A stretch of DNA of 64,000 nt from Trichococcus alkaliphilus (lineage in GTDB: Bacteria; Bacillota; Bacilli; Lactobacillales; Aerococcaceae). Location of the stretch: the NCBI RefSeq assembly GCF_003008695.1, contig NZ_PXZT01000003.1, positions 127,439 to 191,438 on the forward strand, given 5' to 3'. Below are positions 1 to 8,515 of this stretch, piece after piece. The position numbers and the translations under genes were made by a program. The notes under the pieces were generated by a model. It was not told the origin of the DNA. It did no database searches and saw only the letters and a program-made list of their open reading frames with translations. Positions within the stretch are counted from its first letter, which is position 1; every line of letters begins with the position of its first letter.

Positions 1-468
1 AGTAATGGCGCTCTCATCAACGGATGCAGCCCCTTCAACGACATCACCGTCCATAGGTATTTGACCATTGACTTCCACGAAGACCAAATCGCCTTTCTTC
101 AGGCTGCTCGAGATGACCCACTCAAATGTGTCATGGTCTTCTTTCGTCAATAACCTTTTCGCTTGGACATCGGAGCGGGCACAGCGTAATGTATCAGCTT
201 GGGCGCGACCGCGTCCTTCGGCTATCGCTTCCGCAAAATTCCCGAAGAGCACAGTGAACCACAGTATCAGCGTGATGATGAACGTGTAACCTGAAGATTC
301 ATCCTTTGTTCCCGTCAACGACAGGAAAAACAGGATGGTCGTGAAAATGGCACCTAAGTAAACAACCAACATGACCGGATTGCGCACTTGTATTTTCGGT
401 GACAGCTTCTTGAAGGACTGTTTGACCGCATCCAGCAATATATCTTTTGATATGGCATTATTTTCCAT
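1..468 (-). CDS. kdpB: KdpB, catalytic P-type ATPase subunit of the Kdp K+ pump (5' part only)
   Basis: This is the N-terminal 156 codons of the ATP-hydrolysing subunit of the high-affinity K+-importing KdpFABC complex in the plasma membrane; the rest lies beyond the window edge. A cytoplasmic N-terminus is followed by two membrane segments (about residues 30-75) and the start of the actuator domain, with the motif NGQIPMDGDVVEG near the end. The ATG at 468 has a GAGGGG ribosome binding site and lies 20 bp after the kdpA stop, giving the standard order kdpF-kdpA-kdpB. The catalytic DKTGT segment would be outside the window, so integrity of the pump cannot be judged here. Confidence 0.96.
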   Translation of the reverse strand, partial: MENNAISKDILLDAVKQSFKKLSPKIQVRNPVMLVVYLGAIFTTILFFLSLTGTKDESSGYTFIITLILWFTVLFGNFAEAIAEGRGRAQADTLRCARSDVQAKRLLTKEDHDTFEWVISSSLKKGDLVFVEVNGQIPMDGDVVEGAASVDESAIT

Positions 469-488
469 TTTTTAGTTTCCCCTCATCA

Positions 489-2174
489 TTATCGTGTGAC
501 AAAAAAATCTGCAATCGGGCCTAGCGTCAATGCCGGCAAGTAGCTCAGCGCCCCAATGATGAGGATGACACCTAAAAGGAACGCCGTGAACAGGCCATCG
601 CTTGTGGAAAGCGTCCCTTCGGTTACAGCGACCTGTTTTTTCACGGCAAAATTCCCGGCTAAATAGATGGCTGCAATCATCGGCACGAATCGCGCAATCA
701 CCATCATGCCTGCACCCACCAAATTGGTGAATAACGTATCCGACTCAAATCCCGCAAAGCTGCTCCCGTTATTGTTGGCTAGTGAGGTGTAATTATAGAG
801 CGCTTCTGTAAAGCCGTGCGCACCAGAAGTATTGAGCCAATCAGTGATCATCGGCAGCATAATGGCGACAGCCGTTCCGATCAAACTCAACAGCGACGGC
901 GTCAAGATGATAACACTCGCCATCTTCATATCGAATGGTTCGACTTTCTTGCCCAGATATTCTGGCGTCCGTCCTACCATCAATCCCGCTATGAATACGG
1001 TCAGCAACACAAAGGCCAACATCCCATATATGCCTGAGCCGATGCCGCCGAAGACGATTTCGCCTAACTGCATCAAGAACAAGGGCGCTAGGCTTCCCAA
1101 TGCGGTATAGCTGGACAAGCTGGAATTGGTCGCTCCCGTGGAAGTCGCCGTGGTTGCTGCTGTCCACAGCGCCGATCCGCCAATTCCATGGATCACTTCT
1201 TTTCCTTCCATATTTCCGCCTGCCCGAACGCCTTCAAATATCGGTCCCAACGACCATTCACTGTAGGTCACCAAAGCCAGCAGACCTACGAATAATGCCG
1301 CCATTGTGATGAAAAGGGCCCGCGCATGCAATCTGTCCTTCACGGCTTTTCCGAAAGTGAAGAGCAAGGATACCGGGATCAGCAAGATTGCAAGCATCTG
1401 CAGTACATTCGATAAGGCTGTCGGATTTTCCAAAGGATAGGCTGCATTCGTTCCGAAGAAACCTCCCCCATTTGTCCCCAGTACCTTAATGGCTGCTTGA
1501 CTCGCTACCGGTCCTAAAGAAATAGAGAACAGCTCTCCGGATTCCAAAGCGGTTGCTTGTTGTACTCCTTGAAAAGTCTGGATGACGCCCTGCGATGCAA
1601 GTAAAACAGCCAAGACGGTAGCCAATGGCAGCAGGACGTATAGGACGGCCCGCGTCAAATCCTTCCAGAAATTGCCGATCGCTTTACTTTCCTTTAAGAC
1701 CAACCCGCGGATCACTGCAAAAAGAACGGCAAGTCCGACAGCTGCAGAAAGAAAATTCTGCACCGTCAAGCCCAACATCTGCGACAGATAGGACAAACTC
1801 ACTTCCCCGGCGTAGGCTTGCCAGTTCGTATTGGTGATGAAGCTGGCCGCGGTGTTCAACGCCAAGTCCCAGGACATCCCGGCTTTCCCTTCCGGATTCA
1901 ACGGCAGGAAGCCTTGGAACATCAAGAGCATCCATAAACCGACAAACCCAGCTAGCGAAAATTGGACGACTGCAAGGGCATAGGACTTCGCATCCATCTG
2001 TTCTTCTTCATCGACTCCGATGAGCCGGTATACAGCCTGTTCTATCGGTGCAAGGATTCGCGTCGGCATCGTTTTCCCCCCTGCCATCACTTTATAGATC
2101 CCATTTCCGACAACCGATGCAAGCAGCACCAGTATCACGAAGAAAACAGTATATTGCACAAATATGAAACTCAT
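489..2174 (-). CDS. kdpA: KdpA, K+-selective channel-like subunit of KdpFABC
   Basis: A 561-residue polytopic membrane protein that forms the K+ selectivity filter of the KdpFABC pump. The repeated filter loops of the SKT superfamily are visible, including NTNWQAY (about residue 115), GTNGGGFFGTNAAYP (about 233) and NNNGSSFAGF. Length matches the usual 555-565 residues. The ATG overlaps the stop of the small kdpF frame (ATGA), so the two are translationally coupled, and kdpB follows after 20 bp. No kdpDE sensor genes are inside the window. Identification is secure. Confidence 0.98.
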   Translation of the reverse strand: MSFIFVQYTVFFVILVLLASVVGNGIYKVMAGGKTMPTRILAPIEQAVYRLIGVDEEEQMDAKSYALAVVQFSLAGFVGLWMLLMFQGFLPLNPEGKAGMSWDLALNTAASFITNTNWQAYAGEVSLSYLSQMLGLTVQNFLSAAVGLAVLFAVIRGLVLKESKAIGNFWKDLTRAVLYVLLPLATVLAVLLASQGVIQTFQGVQQATALESGELFSISLGPVASQAAIKVLGTNGGGFFGTNAAYPLENPTALSNVLQMLAILLIPVSLLFTFGKAVKDRLHARALFITMAALFVGLLALVTYSEWSLGPIFEGVRAGGNMEGKEVIHGIGGSALWTAATTATSTGATNSSLSSYTALGSLAPLFLMQLGEIVFGGIGSGIYGMLAFVLLTVFIAGLMVGRTPEYLGKKVEPFDMKMASVIILTPSLLSLIGTAVAIMLPMITDWLNTSGAHGFTEALYNYTSLANNNGSSFAGFESDTLFTNLVGAGMMVIARFVPMIAAIYLAGNFAVKKQVAVTEGTLSTSDGLFTAFLLGVILIIGALSYLPALTLGPIADFFVTR

Positions 2175-2260
2175 AAGTCTTCACCCCTAAACAAGACATA
2201 AAACAAATACAGCAATAAGCTCAATCCCAATAAACAGGCAAAGATGGACACAATACCCAC
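2171..2260 (-). CDS. kdpF: KdpF-like single-span subunit
   Basis: A 29-codon frame directly in front of kdpA encodes one hydrophobic helix ending in YVLFRGEDL. Its size and position match KdpF, the small stabilising subunit of the Kdp complex. Its TGA overlaps the kdpA ATG. I chose the GTG at 2260 because GGGAG lies 8 bases upstream; in-frame GTG codons at 2269 and 2251 are alternatives. It is too short for routine gene calling. The assignment rests on hydrophobicity, size and context rather than on strong sequence similarity. Confidence 0.75.
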   Translation of the reverse strand: MGIVSIFACLLGLSLLLYLFYVLFRGEDL

Positions 2261-2313
2261 TATTCCCACTCCCAACTTTCAATTCTTAAATTCTTAAGTT
2301 CTTTACTATGTCA

Positions 2314-2369
2314 ATCATACTGCCAAAGCGTGTTAAGAAAGTGCTAAGGAAATGGACGGCGGTGTTAAG
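2314..2369 (-). promoter_or_regulatory. kdp promoter with direct-repeat operator (probable KdpE-type)
   Basis: On the minus strand three copies of CTTARCAC start at 2369, 2348 and 2337, that is 21 and 11 bases apart, and are followed by a TATGAT -10 box at 2319-2314. No good -35 is present, so the repeats would take its place, as in promoters activated by OmpR/PhoB-family regulators. KdpE belongs to this family, but the link to KdpE is inferred from position only. Confidence 0.5.
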
Positions 2370-2395
2370 ATTGCATATAGATGACGGTTTCATTC

Positions 2396-2427
2396 CAAAA
2401 AAAAGATTCCCTCTTTCGAAGGAATCC
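2396..2427 (-). terminator. Rho-independent terminator after the methyltransferase gene
   Basis: GGATTCC and GGAATC arms (2405-2427) around a short loop are followed on the minus strand by a run of eight U. Confidence 0.8.
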
Positions 2428-2440
2428 GTCTCTGATTTTA

Positions 2441-3196
2441 CTATTTTGTTTCCCGTTTCTGCATGATGTAGAAAACATAGTTATAGTAAGCACTGTATTT
2501 TTCGAAATGTTTCATTTCCTGGTGGTTTTCCTCCACCAAAGCTTTTGCGTCCTCACTGTGGCCGTGCCGCTCTAGGAATGCCGCTTCATTGGTCTCATAG
2601 TAATGATAGTAATGGCTCGTCCAGTCCGATTCGGGCAGGACGAAATGCGCTACCGGAATGTATCCGGCCTCCTCGATCTGGGCGGTCTTTTCAGCGATCG
2701 TTCCCATTTCTGGGTAAACTTCGGTCCAATATTTGTCCACAATCTGCGGACGTTCCGGCGTCAGCCAGGAAATTTCCGAAACAACCAAAAACCCGTCTTT
2801 TTTCAGCAACGGTCTCCACTCACGGATACCTCTGGAAAAACCAATGTTATAGATGGCACCTTCCGCCCAGATGACATCCAATGATTCCGGAGCGAAGGCA
2901 AGCTGCTCCATATCCATTTCCTTGACCGTCAAGCGGTTCGTGACGCCTTGTTGCAGGGCTTTGTGTTTGAGTATGCTCAAAAATTCTTTGCTGCTGTCGA
3001 CCGCTGTGATATGGGCTGGCGTCTGTTCACTCAGAACCATGGTCTGCGCTCCGGTTCCGCAGCCTACATCCAGAAGTTGCGCTTGCGGGGTCAATTGCGG
3101 CAGAAATTGCAACGCTTTGATGGTGCTCTGTTGGCTGCCGGGACCTTGGCGTGGGTTATTTTTGTGAAAATCGATGATCAAATCCAATGTTTCCAT
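2441..3196 (-). CDS. class I SAM-dependent methyltransferase
   Basis: A 251-residue soluble protein with the AdoMet-binding Rossmann core. Motif I LLDVGCGTGAQT is near residue 41, an acidic residue ends strand 2 (ITAVDSS), and DVIWAEGAIYN corresponds to motif IV. The layout resembles the YcgJ/UbiE-like methyltransferase_11/25 group found as single genes in many Firmicutes. The substrate is not evident. GGAGGG precedes the ATG. It has its own terminator, so it is probably monocistronic. The class is well supported but the specific function is unknown. Confidence 0.88.
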   Translation of the reverse strand: METLDLIIDFHKNNPRQGPGSQQSTIKALQFLPQLTPQAQLLDVGCGTGAQTMVLSEQTPAHITAVDSSKEFLSILKHKALQQGVTNRLTVKEMDMEQLAFAPESLDVIWAEGAIYNIGFSRGIREWRPLLKKDGFLVVSEISWLTPERPQIVDKYWTEVYPEMGTIAEKTAQIEEAGYIPVAHFVLPESDWTSHYYHYYETNEAAFLERHGHSEDAKALVEENHQEMKHFEKYSAYYNYVFYIMQKRETK

Positions 3197-3242
3197 GATT
3201 TACCCTCCTGATCTGCGTCGTCATGCCTGTCAGCGCAAGGGA

Positions 3243-3881
3243 TTACTGGCGCTCGCCGACGACTGTATAGCGTTGCCTTAGATGTCTTTGCCTTTCAATC
3301 TCGTCCACAAATGCGATCGCATAATCCGCATAACTGATGTAACTCTCGCCTTCGCTGTTCAGCAGCAGCGTTTCTGCCCCTTCGGCGTATTTTCCGGTAC
3401 GGTTGCCGTTAGGGTCAAAATAAGCGGATGGCGAAAGATAAGTCCAATTGACGTTGCTTTCCTTCAGTATGTTGAGAGCCTTGGCCATGTTTGTTGCAGT
3501 CGGTTTGAAAGCCTCGGGAAAATTTACCGTTTCCATCACCCGGATCGTTTTTCCGGGATCCGCATAAAGGCTGCCGGCTCCACCTACAACGATCAAGCGC
3601 GTTTCCGGCAGGTGCTCCAATTCATCGATCAAGGACTGAAGCGAGGTAACGTGCTCCTCTTCCATCCCCGCCGGCGCATTGAACGCATCCACAATCACAT
3701 CGAACCCTTTCAGATCCTCCACCTGCACATCAAAAATGTCCCGCTCCATGATGGCTACGTCTTTGTCGGCGAGCTTGGCGGGATTCCGGATGATGGCGGT
3801 CACCTCATGACCCCGGGCATGCGCTTCCTCCAAAATCAACCTGCCTTGTCTGCCTGTCGCTCCGATGATTCCGATCTTCAC
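3243..3881 (-). CDS. NAD(P)-binding Rossmann reductase, YwnB/NmrA-like
   Basis: A 212-residue protein starting with the nucleotide-binding motif IGATGRQGR (residues 6-14). The body (RNPAKLADKDV, DVIVDAFNAP, LIVVGGAGSLY) is typical of the atypical SDR / NAD(P)H-binding family of B. subtilis YwnB, whose members act as quinone or flavin reductases or as redox sensors. The start is a GTG with GGAGGG upstream; no ATG fits. The preceding gene on this strand is the MATE exporter, separated by a terminator, so it is probably transcribed alone or with the methyltransferase 46 bp downstream. The substrate cannot be read from sequence. Confidence 0.85.
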   Translation of the reverse strand: MKIGIIGATGRQGRLILEEAHARGHEVTAIIRNPAKLADKDVAIMERDIFDVQVEDLKGFDVIVDAFNAPAGMEEEHVTSLQSLIDELEHLPETRLIVVGGAGSLYADPGKTIRVMETVNFPEAFKPTATNMAKALNILKESNVNWTYLSPSAYFDPNGNRTGKYAEGAETLLLNSEGESYISYADYAIAFVDEIERQRHLRQRYTVVGERQ

Positions 3882-4002
3882 TGAAATCCCTCCATTCTGG
3901 CCTCAAACGTCCTTCTGTCTCTTTCATTTTAGGATTCCTGGGGTTAAAAGTAAAGCCGGACACTTTTCGGATAGGGAACCCACCCTAATGTGAATCCGAA
4001 AT

Positions 4003-4041
4003 AAAAAAGCCCCACAGAACCCTTTTCAGGCCTGCAAAGCT
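4003..4041 (-). terminator. Rho-independent terminator after the MATE gene
   Basis: A 10-bp stem allowing G-U pairs (AGCUUUGCAG with CUGUGGGGCU on the minus strand) is followed by six U, 12 bases after the MATE stop codon. Confidence 0.7.
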
Positions 4042-4052
4042 TCTCACTTTTC

Positions 4053-5456
4053 TTACTTTTCTGGAATCGCGTCCCCAATTGTATGCGGGTAGATGTTCGC
4101 GATGACTTCTCTGTCGATTTTCTTGTTGAAATAGATGCTCATGACCAGCGCAAAGACTTCCGCAATCGGAAACGCCCACCAGACAAACGCAACGTTGCCC
4201 ATCAAAGAAAGAAGATAAGCTGCCGGCAGCAGCACCACGACCTGGCGGATCATGGAAACCCACAGACTCAGACCGCCTTTCCCGAAGGCTTGGAACACAG
4301 AACCGGAAACGATGTTGTAGCCTGCAGCGACATAGCAGAGACTGATGATCCGCAAAGCCGGTATCCCGATTTCCAGCATTTCATCGGATGCATTGAACAA
4401 TTGCAGAAGTGTGCCGGGCATCAGCAAGAAAACAGCAGCGCCGATGAACATGATCGCCATCGCATATCTTTTCGACAACGTGATGGTCTCCTTAATCCGC
4501 TCTTTTTGATCGGCACCGTAGTTATAGGCGATGATCGGAACCATCCCGTTATTCAGGCCGAAAACCGGCATGAATATGAAACTCTGAAGCTTAAAGTAGA
4601 CACCGAAAACAGCGGTCGCAGTCGGTGTGAAACGGATAAGAATGTTGTTCAGGCTCAAATTCAGGAAGGAGCCGACAGCCTGCATCAGAATCGAAGGGCC
4701 GCCGATGGAATAGATTTTTTTGATCGTTTGCAGATCCGGGCGGAACCCTTTAAACGATAAAGTGATTTCTTTATTGAAACGGACATTGAAAAAGAACGCC
4801 AAGGAAGCCGCGGCTATCTGTCCGATCACGGTTGCGATCGCAGCGCCTCTTGTCCCCATCGCCGGAACACCGAACCAGCCGAAGATGAAGATCGGATCGA
4901 GGATGATGTTCAGGATCGCGCCTGTCGCTTGGGTCGTCATTGTGAACAAGGTTCTGCCGGTGGACTGCAGCAAGCGCTCCATGCTGACTTGCATAAAGAC
5001 TCCGATCGAGAAGACGCAGATGACTTGCAGATAATCGATTCCGTACGCGATGATTTCTGCATCCTTCGTTTGGAAAGAGAAATAAAGCGGGATGAAGAAC
5101 AGGCCTAACGCCAAAAACAACAGGAAATGCATGGCATTCAGAAAAATGCCGTTATCGGCCGTGCTGTTTGCGGCTGGGTAATTCTTTTCCCCTAGGCGTC
5201 TGGAAACCAACGCATTGATCCCGACACCAGTCCCGACTGCCAGCGCGATCATCAAGTTCTGCACCGGGAACGCCAAGGATACGGCCGTCAGGGCTTTTTC
5301 ACTGATTTGGGCCACAAAGATGCTGTCCACGACATTATATAAAGCCTGCACCACCATGGAGATCATCATTGGTACGGACATGGAAATCAGTAATTTATTG
5401 ACGGGCATGACACCCATCTTATTTTCCGCCATCGCTGGCTGTTTGTTTTGTTGCAT
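4053..5456 (-). CDS. MATE family multidrug/Na+ antiporter
   Basis: A 467-residue protein with about twelve membrane helices in two homologous halves. The N-terminal signature is PVNKLLISMSVPMMISMVVQ and the VDSIFVA segment, typical of the NorM/DinF-like MATE superfamily (MepA-type branch in Firmicutes), which expels cationic drugs using Na+ or H+ gradients. GGAAAGG precedes the ATG at 5456. It is flanked by terminators on both sides, so it is a single-gene unit. The family call is firm and the substrate range is unknown. Confidence 0.95.
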   Translation of the reverse strand: MQQNKQPAMAENKMGVMPVNKLLISMSVPMMISMVVQALYNVVDSIFVAQISEKALTAVSLAFPVQNLMIALAVGTGVGINALVSRRLGEKNYPAANSTADNGIFLNAMHFLLFLALGLFFIPLYFSFQTKDAEIIAYGIDYLQVICVFSIGVFMQVSMERLLQSTGRTLFTMTTQATGAILNIILDPIFIFGWFGVPAMGTRGAAIATVIGQIAAASLAFFFNVRFNKEITLSFKGFRPDLQTIKKIYSIGGPSILMQAVGSFLNLSLNNILIRFTPTATAVFGVYFKLQSFIFMPVFGLNNGMVPIIAYNYGADQKERIKETITLSKRYAMAIMFIGAAVFLLMPGTLLQLFNASDEMLEIGIPALRIISLCYVAAGYNIVSGSVFQAFGKGGLSLWVSMIRQVVVLLPAAYLLSLMGNVAFVWWAFPIAEVFALVMSIYFNKKIDREVIANIYPHTIGDAIPEK

Positions 5457-5470
5457 ATTTTTTCCTTTCC

Positions 5471-5500
5471 AAAAAAGTGGAGCCGTCTATTCGACGGCTC
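5471..5500 (-). terminator. terminator between the GyrI-like gene and the MATE gene
   Basis: Perfect 8-bp stem GAGCCGTC/GACGGCTC at 5480-5500 with a U-run on the minus strand. A T-run also follows on the plus side, so it could act in both directions. Confidence 0.85.
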
Positions 5501-5522
5501 GCCTTTTTGTAGCTATAATTTT

Positions 5523-5999
5523 TTATGATTCATCTGCCTCTTGGATAGGCAATTCGATTTTGGTCAAGTATTCCTGCGGAGTGAAGCCTTCGCCGTTGTA
5601 GTAGGTTTCATAGGAGATGCCGTTCGTTTCGAAATCATGGAATGTCAACCACTGGTCCATTTCTTGGTAAATCTTGGGAATTTCATTATAAGGGCCGATG
5701 TTCAGACAGGATACCCGTTTCCCTGCCGGAATGATGGACATGCGGATATCATCCTGCGGAGGCAACATTTTTACGATTGGATAGCCGACTTCGATTTCGA
5801 CGTTTTGCTTCGTGAATGAGTAATAGATCGTGAAACAGGGACCTGCTGGCAACTCTTCCAACAAATTCAGATAGGTCAGGATTTTTTCGCGGCAGTCCTC
5901 TATCTTCGTCTGCATATTTTTTAGCGTCGTTTCCGTTTTGATGGAAATGATGCGCTGGTCCGATTGATTGGTCAATGTGATGTCTGAAATTCTTCCCAT
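5523..5999 (-). CDS. stand-alone GyrI-like (AraC effector-binding) domain protein
   Basis: A 158-residue cytosolic protein made of a single GyrI-like domain: a short linker, then two repeats with the characteristic GPCFTIYY, PAGKRVSCLNIGPYNEI and EMDQWLTFHDFETNGISYETYY segments. Such domains bind hydrophobic or cationic small molecules; stand-alone forms are proposed to sequester or hydrolyse toxins. The ATG at 5999 was chosen because AAGGGGG precedes it. A seven-codon upstream extension has no ribosome binding site. Related proteins occur at 27482 and 47464 in this window. Confidence 0.82.
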   Translation of the reverse strand: MGRISDITLTNQSDQRIISIKTETTLKNMQTKIEDCREKILTYLNLLEELPAGPCFTIYYSFTKQNVEIEVGYPIVKMLPPQDDIRMSIIPAGKRVSCLNIGPYNEIPKIYQEMDQWLTFHDFETNGISYETYYNGEGFTPQEYLTKIELPIQEADES

Positions 6000-6170
6000 T
6001 TTACAAAACCCCCTTAACAAGGCTTACGATGCACCGACTTTGAAAACTTCAATATAAGGATAGCATATTTTTCAGAAAAAAACCGTCCTGATGACTTACA
6101 TGTCGAAAAACCGCCTTATTCCGGCTTTTTTCAACGGATGGAAGATTCCTTTCTGTGCGGCAGCAAATCA

Positions 6171-6210
6171 AAAAGCCCAAAACTATGTGCATAATTTTAG
6201 GCTTTTTGGT
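6171..6210 (-). terminator. bidirectional hairpin, probable argS terminator
   Basis: AAAAAGCC...GGCTTTTT arms with inner AAAA/TTTT pairs enclose a short loop. Poly-U follows on either strand. It lies about 150 bases after the argS stop. Confidence 0.65.
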
Positions 6211-6329
6211 TTTTTTAGAAGGATGAATCACCTCATCCTAAACGCGTTCTGAATCCCAGTAATCTCCGCCTAACGCTATTTAGGCCCATCCAGCCAAGAC
6301 CGGGCTGGTTGTTCCTAAATTTCGTTAGT

Positions 6330-6363
6330 GCTCGATTCCTAGAGCGGGATTCATCTCGCTCTA
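6330..6363 (-). repeat. 3'-UTR repeat overlapping the argS stop codon
   Basis: On the minus strand the argS stop codon TAG begins TAGAGCGAGATGAATC. This nearly matches the repeat that begins at the stop codon of the HIT gene (39798-39862), and it forms an inverted pair TAGAGCG...CGCTCTA (6340-6363). It looks like a mobile or selected 3' element rather than chance. Confidence 0.5.
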
Positions 6364-8058
6364 CATTTTTTCTGGGGATTGGACTCCTAGGAGTCTTAGG
6401 CCTTCTTGCAGGACTGTGGCTACGGACTGCACAAGTGCCAGACGGGCGTTGCGTTTGTCGTCTTCCACCAGTACTTTGGTGTTGCCGTAGTATTTATTGA
6501 ATGCTTGGGACAAGTGGATCGTGTATTTCGCGATCACGGATGGCTCGAATTTTTCGTAGGCTTGTTGGATGATCTCAGGGAAACTGTTCAACAATTTTAC
6601 GACTTCCCATGCGTAAGCGTCATCCAAGCCAAGATCAGCCGCTTCGGTAGTGTCCAGTTCGACTGCTGCTTTGCGCAGGATGCTCAAACCGCGTGCGTTT
6701 GTATATTGGACATAAGGTCCTGTTTCGCCTTCGAATTGCACGACTTCCTCCAAATCAAAGTCGAAATTGTTCAGACGATCATTTTTCAAATCATGGAAAA
6801 CGACGGCGCCGACGCCGACTGCTTTGGCGACTGCTTCTTTGTCTTCCAATGTCGGATTCTTCTCGTTGATCTGCTTCAAGGAAAGCTCGGTCGCTTCGTT
6901 CAGGACTTCTTCAAGCAGGATGACTTTCCCTTGACGTGTCGACAGTTTCTTGCCGCCTTGCGTGATCAGCCCGAATGGGATATGGTGCATGTTTTCTGCC
7001 CAGTCGTAGCCAAGTTCTTTCAGAACAGCCTTCAGTTGTTTGAAGTGGTTGCTTTGTTCATTGCCGACTGCATACAGGGACATCGCAAAATCATAGTTGC
7101 GTTTGCGGTAGATCGCCGCAGCCAAATCGCGGGTGATGTACAGTGTTGCGCCATCCGATTTCTTGATCAAGGCGGGATTCAGATTGTATTTCTCCAGATC
7201 AACGATGGTTGCACCGCGGTCTTGGGTCAGGATACCGGCTTTGTCCAGCAGTTCAACGACTTCATCCATCTTATCGTTGTAGAAAGCTTCTCCGTTGAAA
7301 GAATCGAAAGTGATTCCCAACATATCGTAGATTTTCATGAATTCCTGCAGCGATTCGGAACGGAACCACTCCCAAAGATGCAAAGCTTCTTCATCGCCAT
7401 CTTCCAATTTCTTGAACCAAGCGCGGGCTTCGTCGTTCATCGTATCGTCTGATTCTGCTTCCGTGTGGAAACGGACATATAAAGTCAACAATTCATTGAT
7501 CGGTTCAGCTTTGACTTTTTCTTCGTTGCCCCACAATTTGTAGGCGACGATCAGCTTGCCGAATTGGGTTCCCCAGTCGCCCAAGTGGTTGATTTTGATT
7601 GGGTTGAAGCCGACTTTCTTCATGATGTTGGCCAAAGAATTTCCGATTACCGTAGAGCGCAAATGACCCATTGAGATCGGTTTTGCGATATTCGGCGAGG
7701 ACATATCGATCGGCACATTGCCACCTTTTCCGATATCGGCTGTTCCGAATGCTTGCTTTTCGGCAGCAATTTCATGCAGAACCGCATTCGTTACCGCTGC
7801 TTTTTCAAGGAACAGATTGACATATGGGCCCACCGCTTCCACCTTTTCAATGTAAGGATGATTCAGTTGTGCCGCCAAATCTCCGGCGATGGCTTGCGGC
7901 GCTTTGCGCAACGCTTTCGCTAGTGCGAATGCCGGAAACGCGACGTCCCCGTGCTCTGTATATTTAGGTACTTCCAGCAATTGGTACACTTGGTCGTAGC
8001 TTAAATGCTCCGGTACAAGTTTTTGAATCTCTTCAGCAACAATCTTTTTATAATCCAT
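6361..8058 (-). CDS. argS: arginyl-tRNA synthetase
   Basis: A 565-residue class I aminoacyl-tRNA synthetase that charges tRNA-Arg. An N-terminal Add-1 domain is followed by the HIGH-equivalent [15 protein letters not shown] (residues 121-135), the KMSK-equivalent [10 protein letters not shown] and a C-terminal DALR anticodon-binding domain ([10 protein letters not shown] onward). Length is normal. The ATG at 8058 has AAGGAG nine bases upstream; a 13-codon upstream extension lacks a site. An arginine-type T-box leader precedes it, so expression should rise when uncharged tRNA-Arg accumulates. Single-gene unit. Confidence 0.97.
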   Translation of the reverse strand: MDYKKIVAEEIQKLVPEHLSYDQVYQLLEVPKYTEHGDVAFPAFALAKALRKAPQAIAGDLAAQLNHPYIEKVEAVGPYVNLFLEKAAVTNAVLHEIAAEKQAFGTADIGKGGNVPIDMSSPNIAKPISMGHLRSTVIGNSLANIMKKVGFNPIKINHLGDWGTQFGKLIVAYKLWGNEEKVKAEPINELLTLYVRFHTEAESDDTMNDEARAWFKKLEDGDEEALHLWEWFRSESLQEFMKIYDMLGITFDSFNGEAFYNDKMDEVVELLDKAGILTQDRGATIVDLEKYNLNPALIKKSDGATLYITRDLAAAIYRKRNYDFAMSLYAVGNEQSNHFKQLKAVLKELGYDWAENMHHIPFGLITQGGKKLSTRQGKVILLEEVLNEATELSLKQINEKNPTLEDKEAVAKAVGVGAVVFHDLKNDRLNNFDFDLEEVVQFEGETGPYVQYTNARGLSILRKAAVELDTTEAADLGLDDAYAWEVVKLLNSFPEIIQQAYEKFEPSVIAKYTIHLSQAFNKYYGNTKVLVEDDKRNARLALVQSVATVLQEGLRLLGVQSPEKM

Positions 8059-8153
8059 ATTTTTCTGCTCCTTTATTATATGCCTCTGCTTATCCACTTG
8101 ATGAATGGATCACTTATCTTCTCTTTAGGTGTCGCAAAATTTGCGATAACGAT

Positions 8154-8440
8154 AAAAAAAGCCCCTATTCTGCCCTGGCAAAATAGAGACGAACATCCGT
8201 GGTACCACTCTAATTCGATAAAGCAATACAGATGGGCTCTGATTAGTTTATCCTTTTGAACCGCTAACGGGGCTAAACCGAATGACGCTACTCACAAACG
8301 TTCCTTCCGGGCTGTCCGATGAACAGAGGACCAAGCTTGTTTTCAAGTCATTTTCTCTGAAGTGCGTTTCCTTCTTCGCTCCGTTGCGGGCTTCCACCTT
8401 CCCCGCTCGCTGCGAACATTGCTCGAAGTACTTTCTTCAT
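8154..8440 (-). promoter_or_regulatory. T-box riboswitch, arginine (CGC) specifier, controlling argS
   Basis: The leader shows a Stem I base GAAG/CTTC (5' arm 8438-8435), an AGTA-containing loop, then the 3' side of the specifier loop reading GGAAACGCA with codon CGC (8366-8364) followed by A. The antiterminator T-box core GTGGTACCACGG sits around 8200-8211. The competing terminator stem CTCTATTTTGCC/GGCAGAATAGGGG is followed by seven U ending at 8154. CGC is an arginine codon, matching the downstream argS. Confidence 0.93.
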
Positions 8441-8466
8441 CAATGAATGTGATTACTATCTGTAAT

Positions 8467-8495
8467 ACTATATCAAAGCCTGCCCTGTTTGTCTA
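8467..8495 (-). promoter_or_regulatory. argS promoter
   Basis: Minus-strand TAGACA (8495-8490), 17-base spacer, TATAGT (8472-8467), ending about 30 bases before the T-box Stem I. Confidence 0.65.
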
Positions 8496-8515
8496 ATTGA
8501 TTTTTGACTTCTCCA

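Noticed and set aside
489-2174. Numerous plus-strand frames opposite kdpA, rtcB and the P-type ATPase
   Set aside because: They lack ribosome binding sites and family similarity and arise from codon bias of the real genes.
6049-6231. 60-codon open frame on the minus strand after the GyrI-like gene
   Set aside because: It runs through a terminator hairpin (6171-6210), has no ribosome binding site and a random composition.
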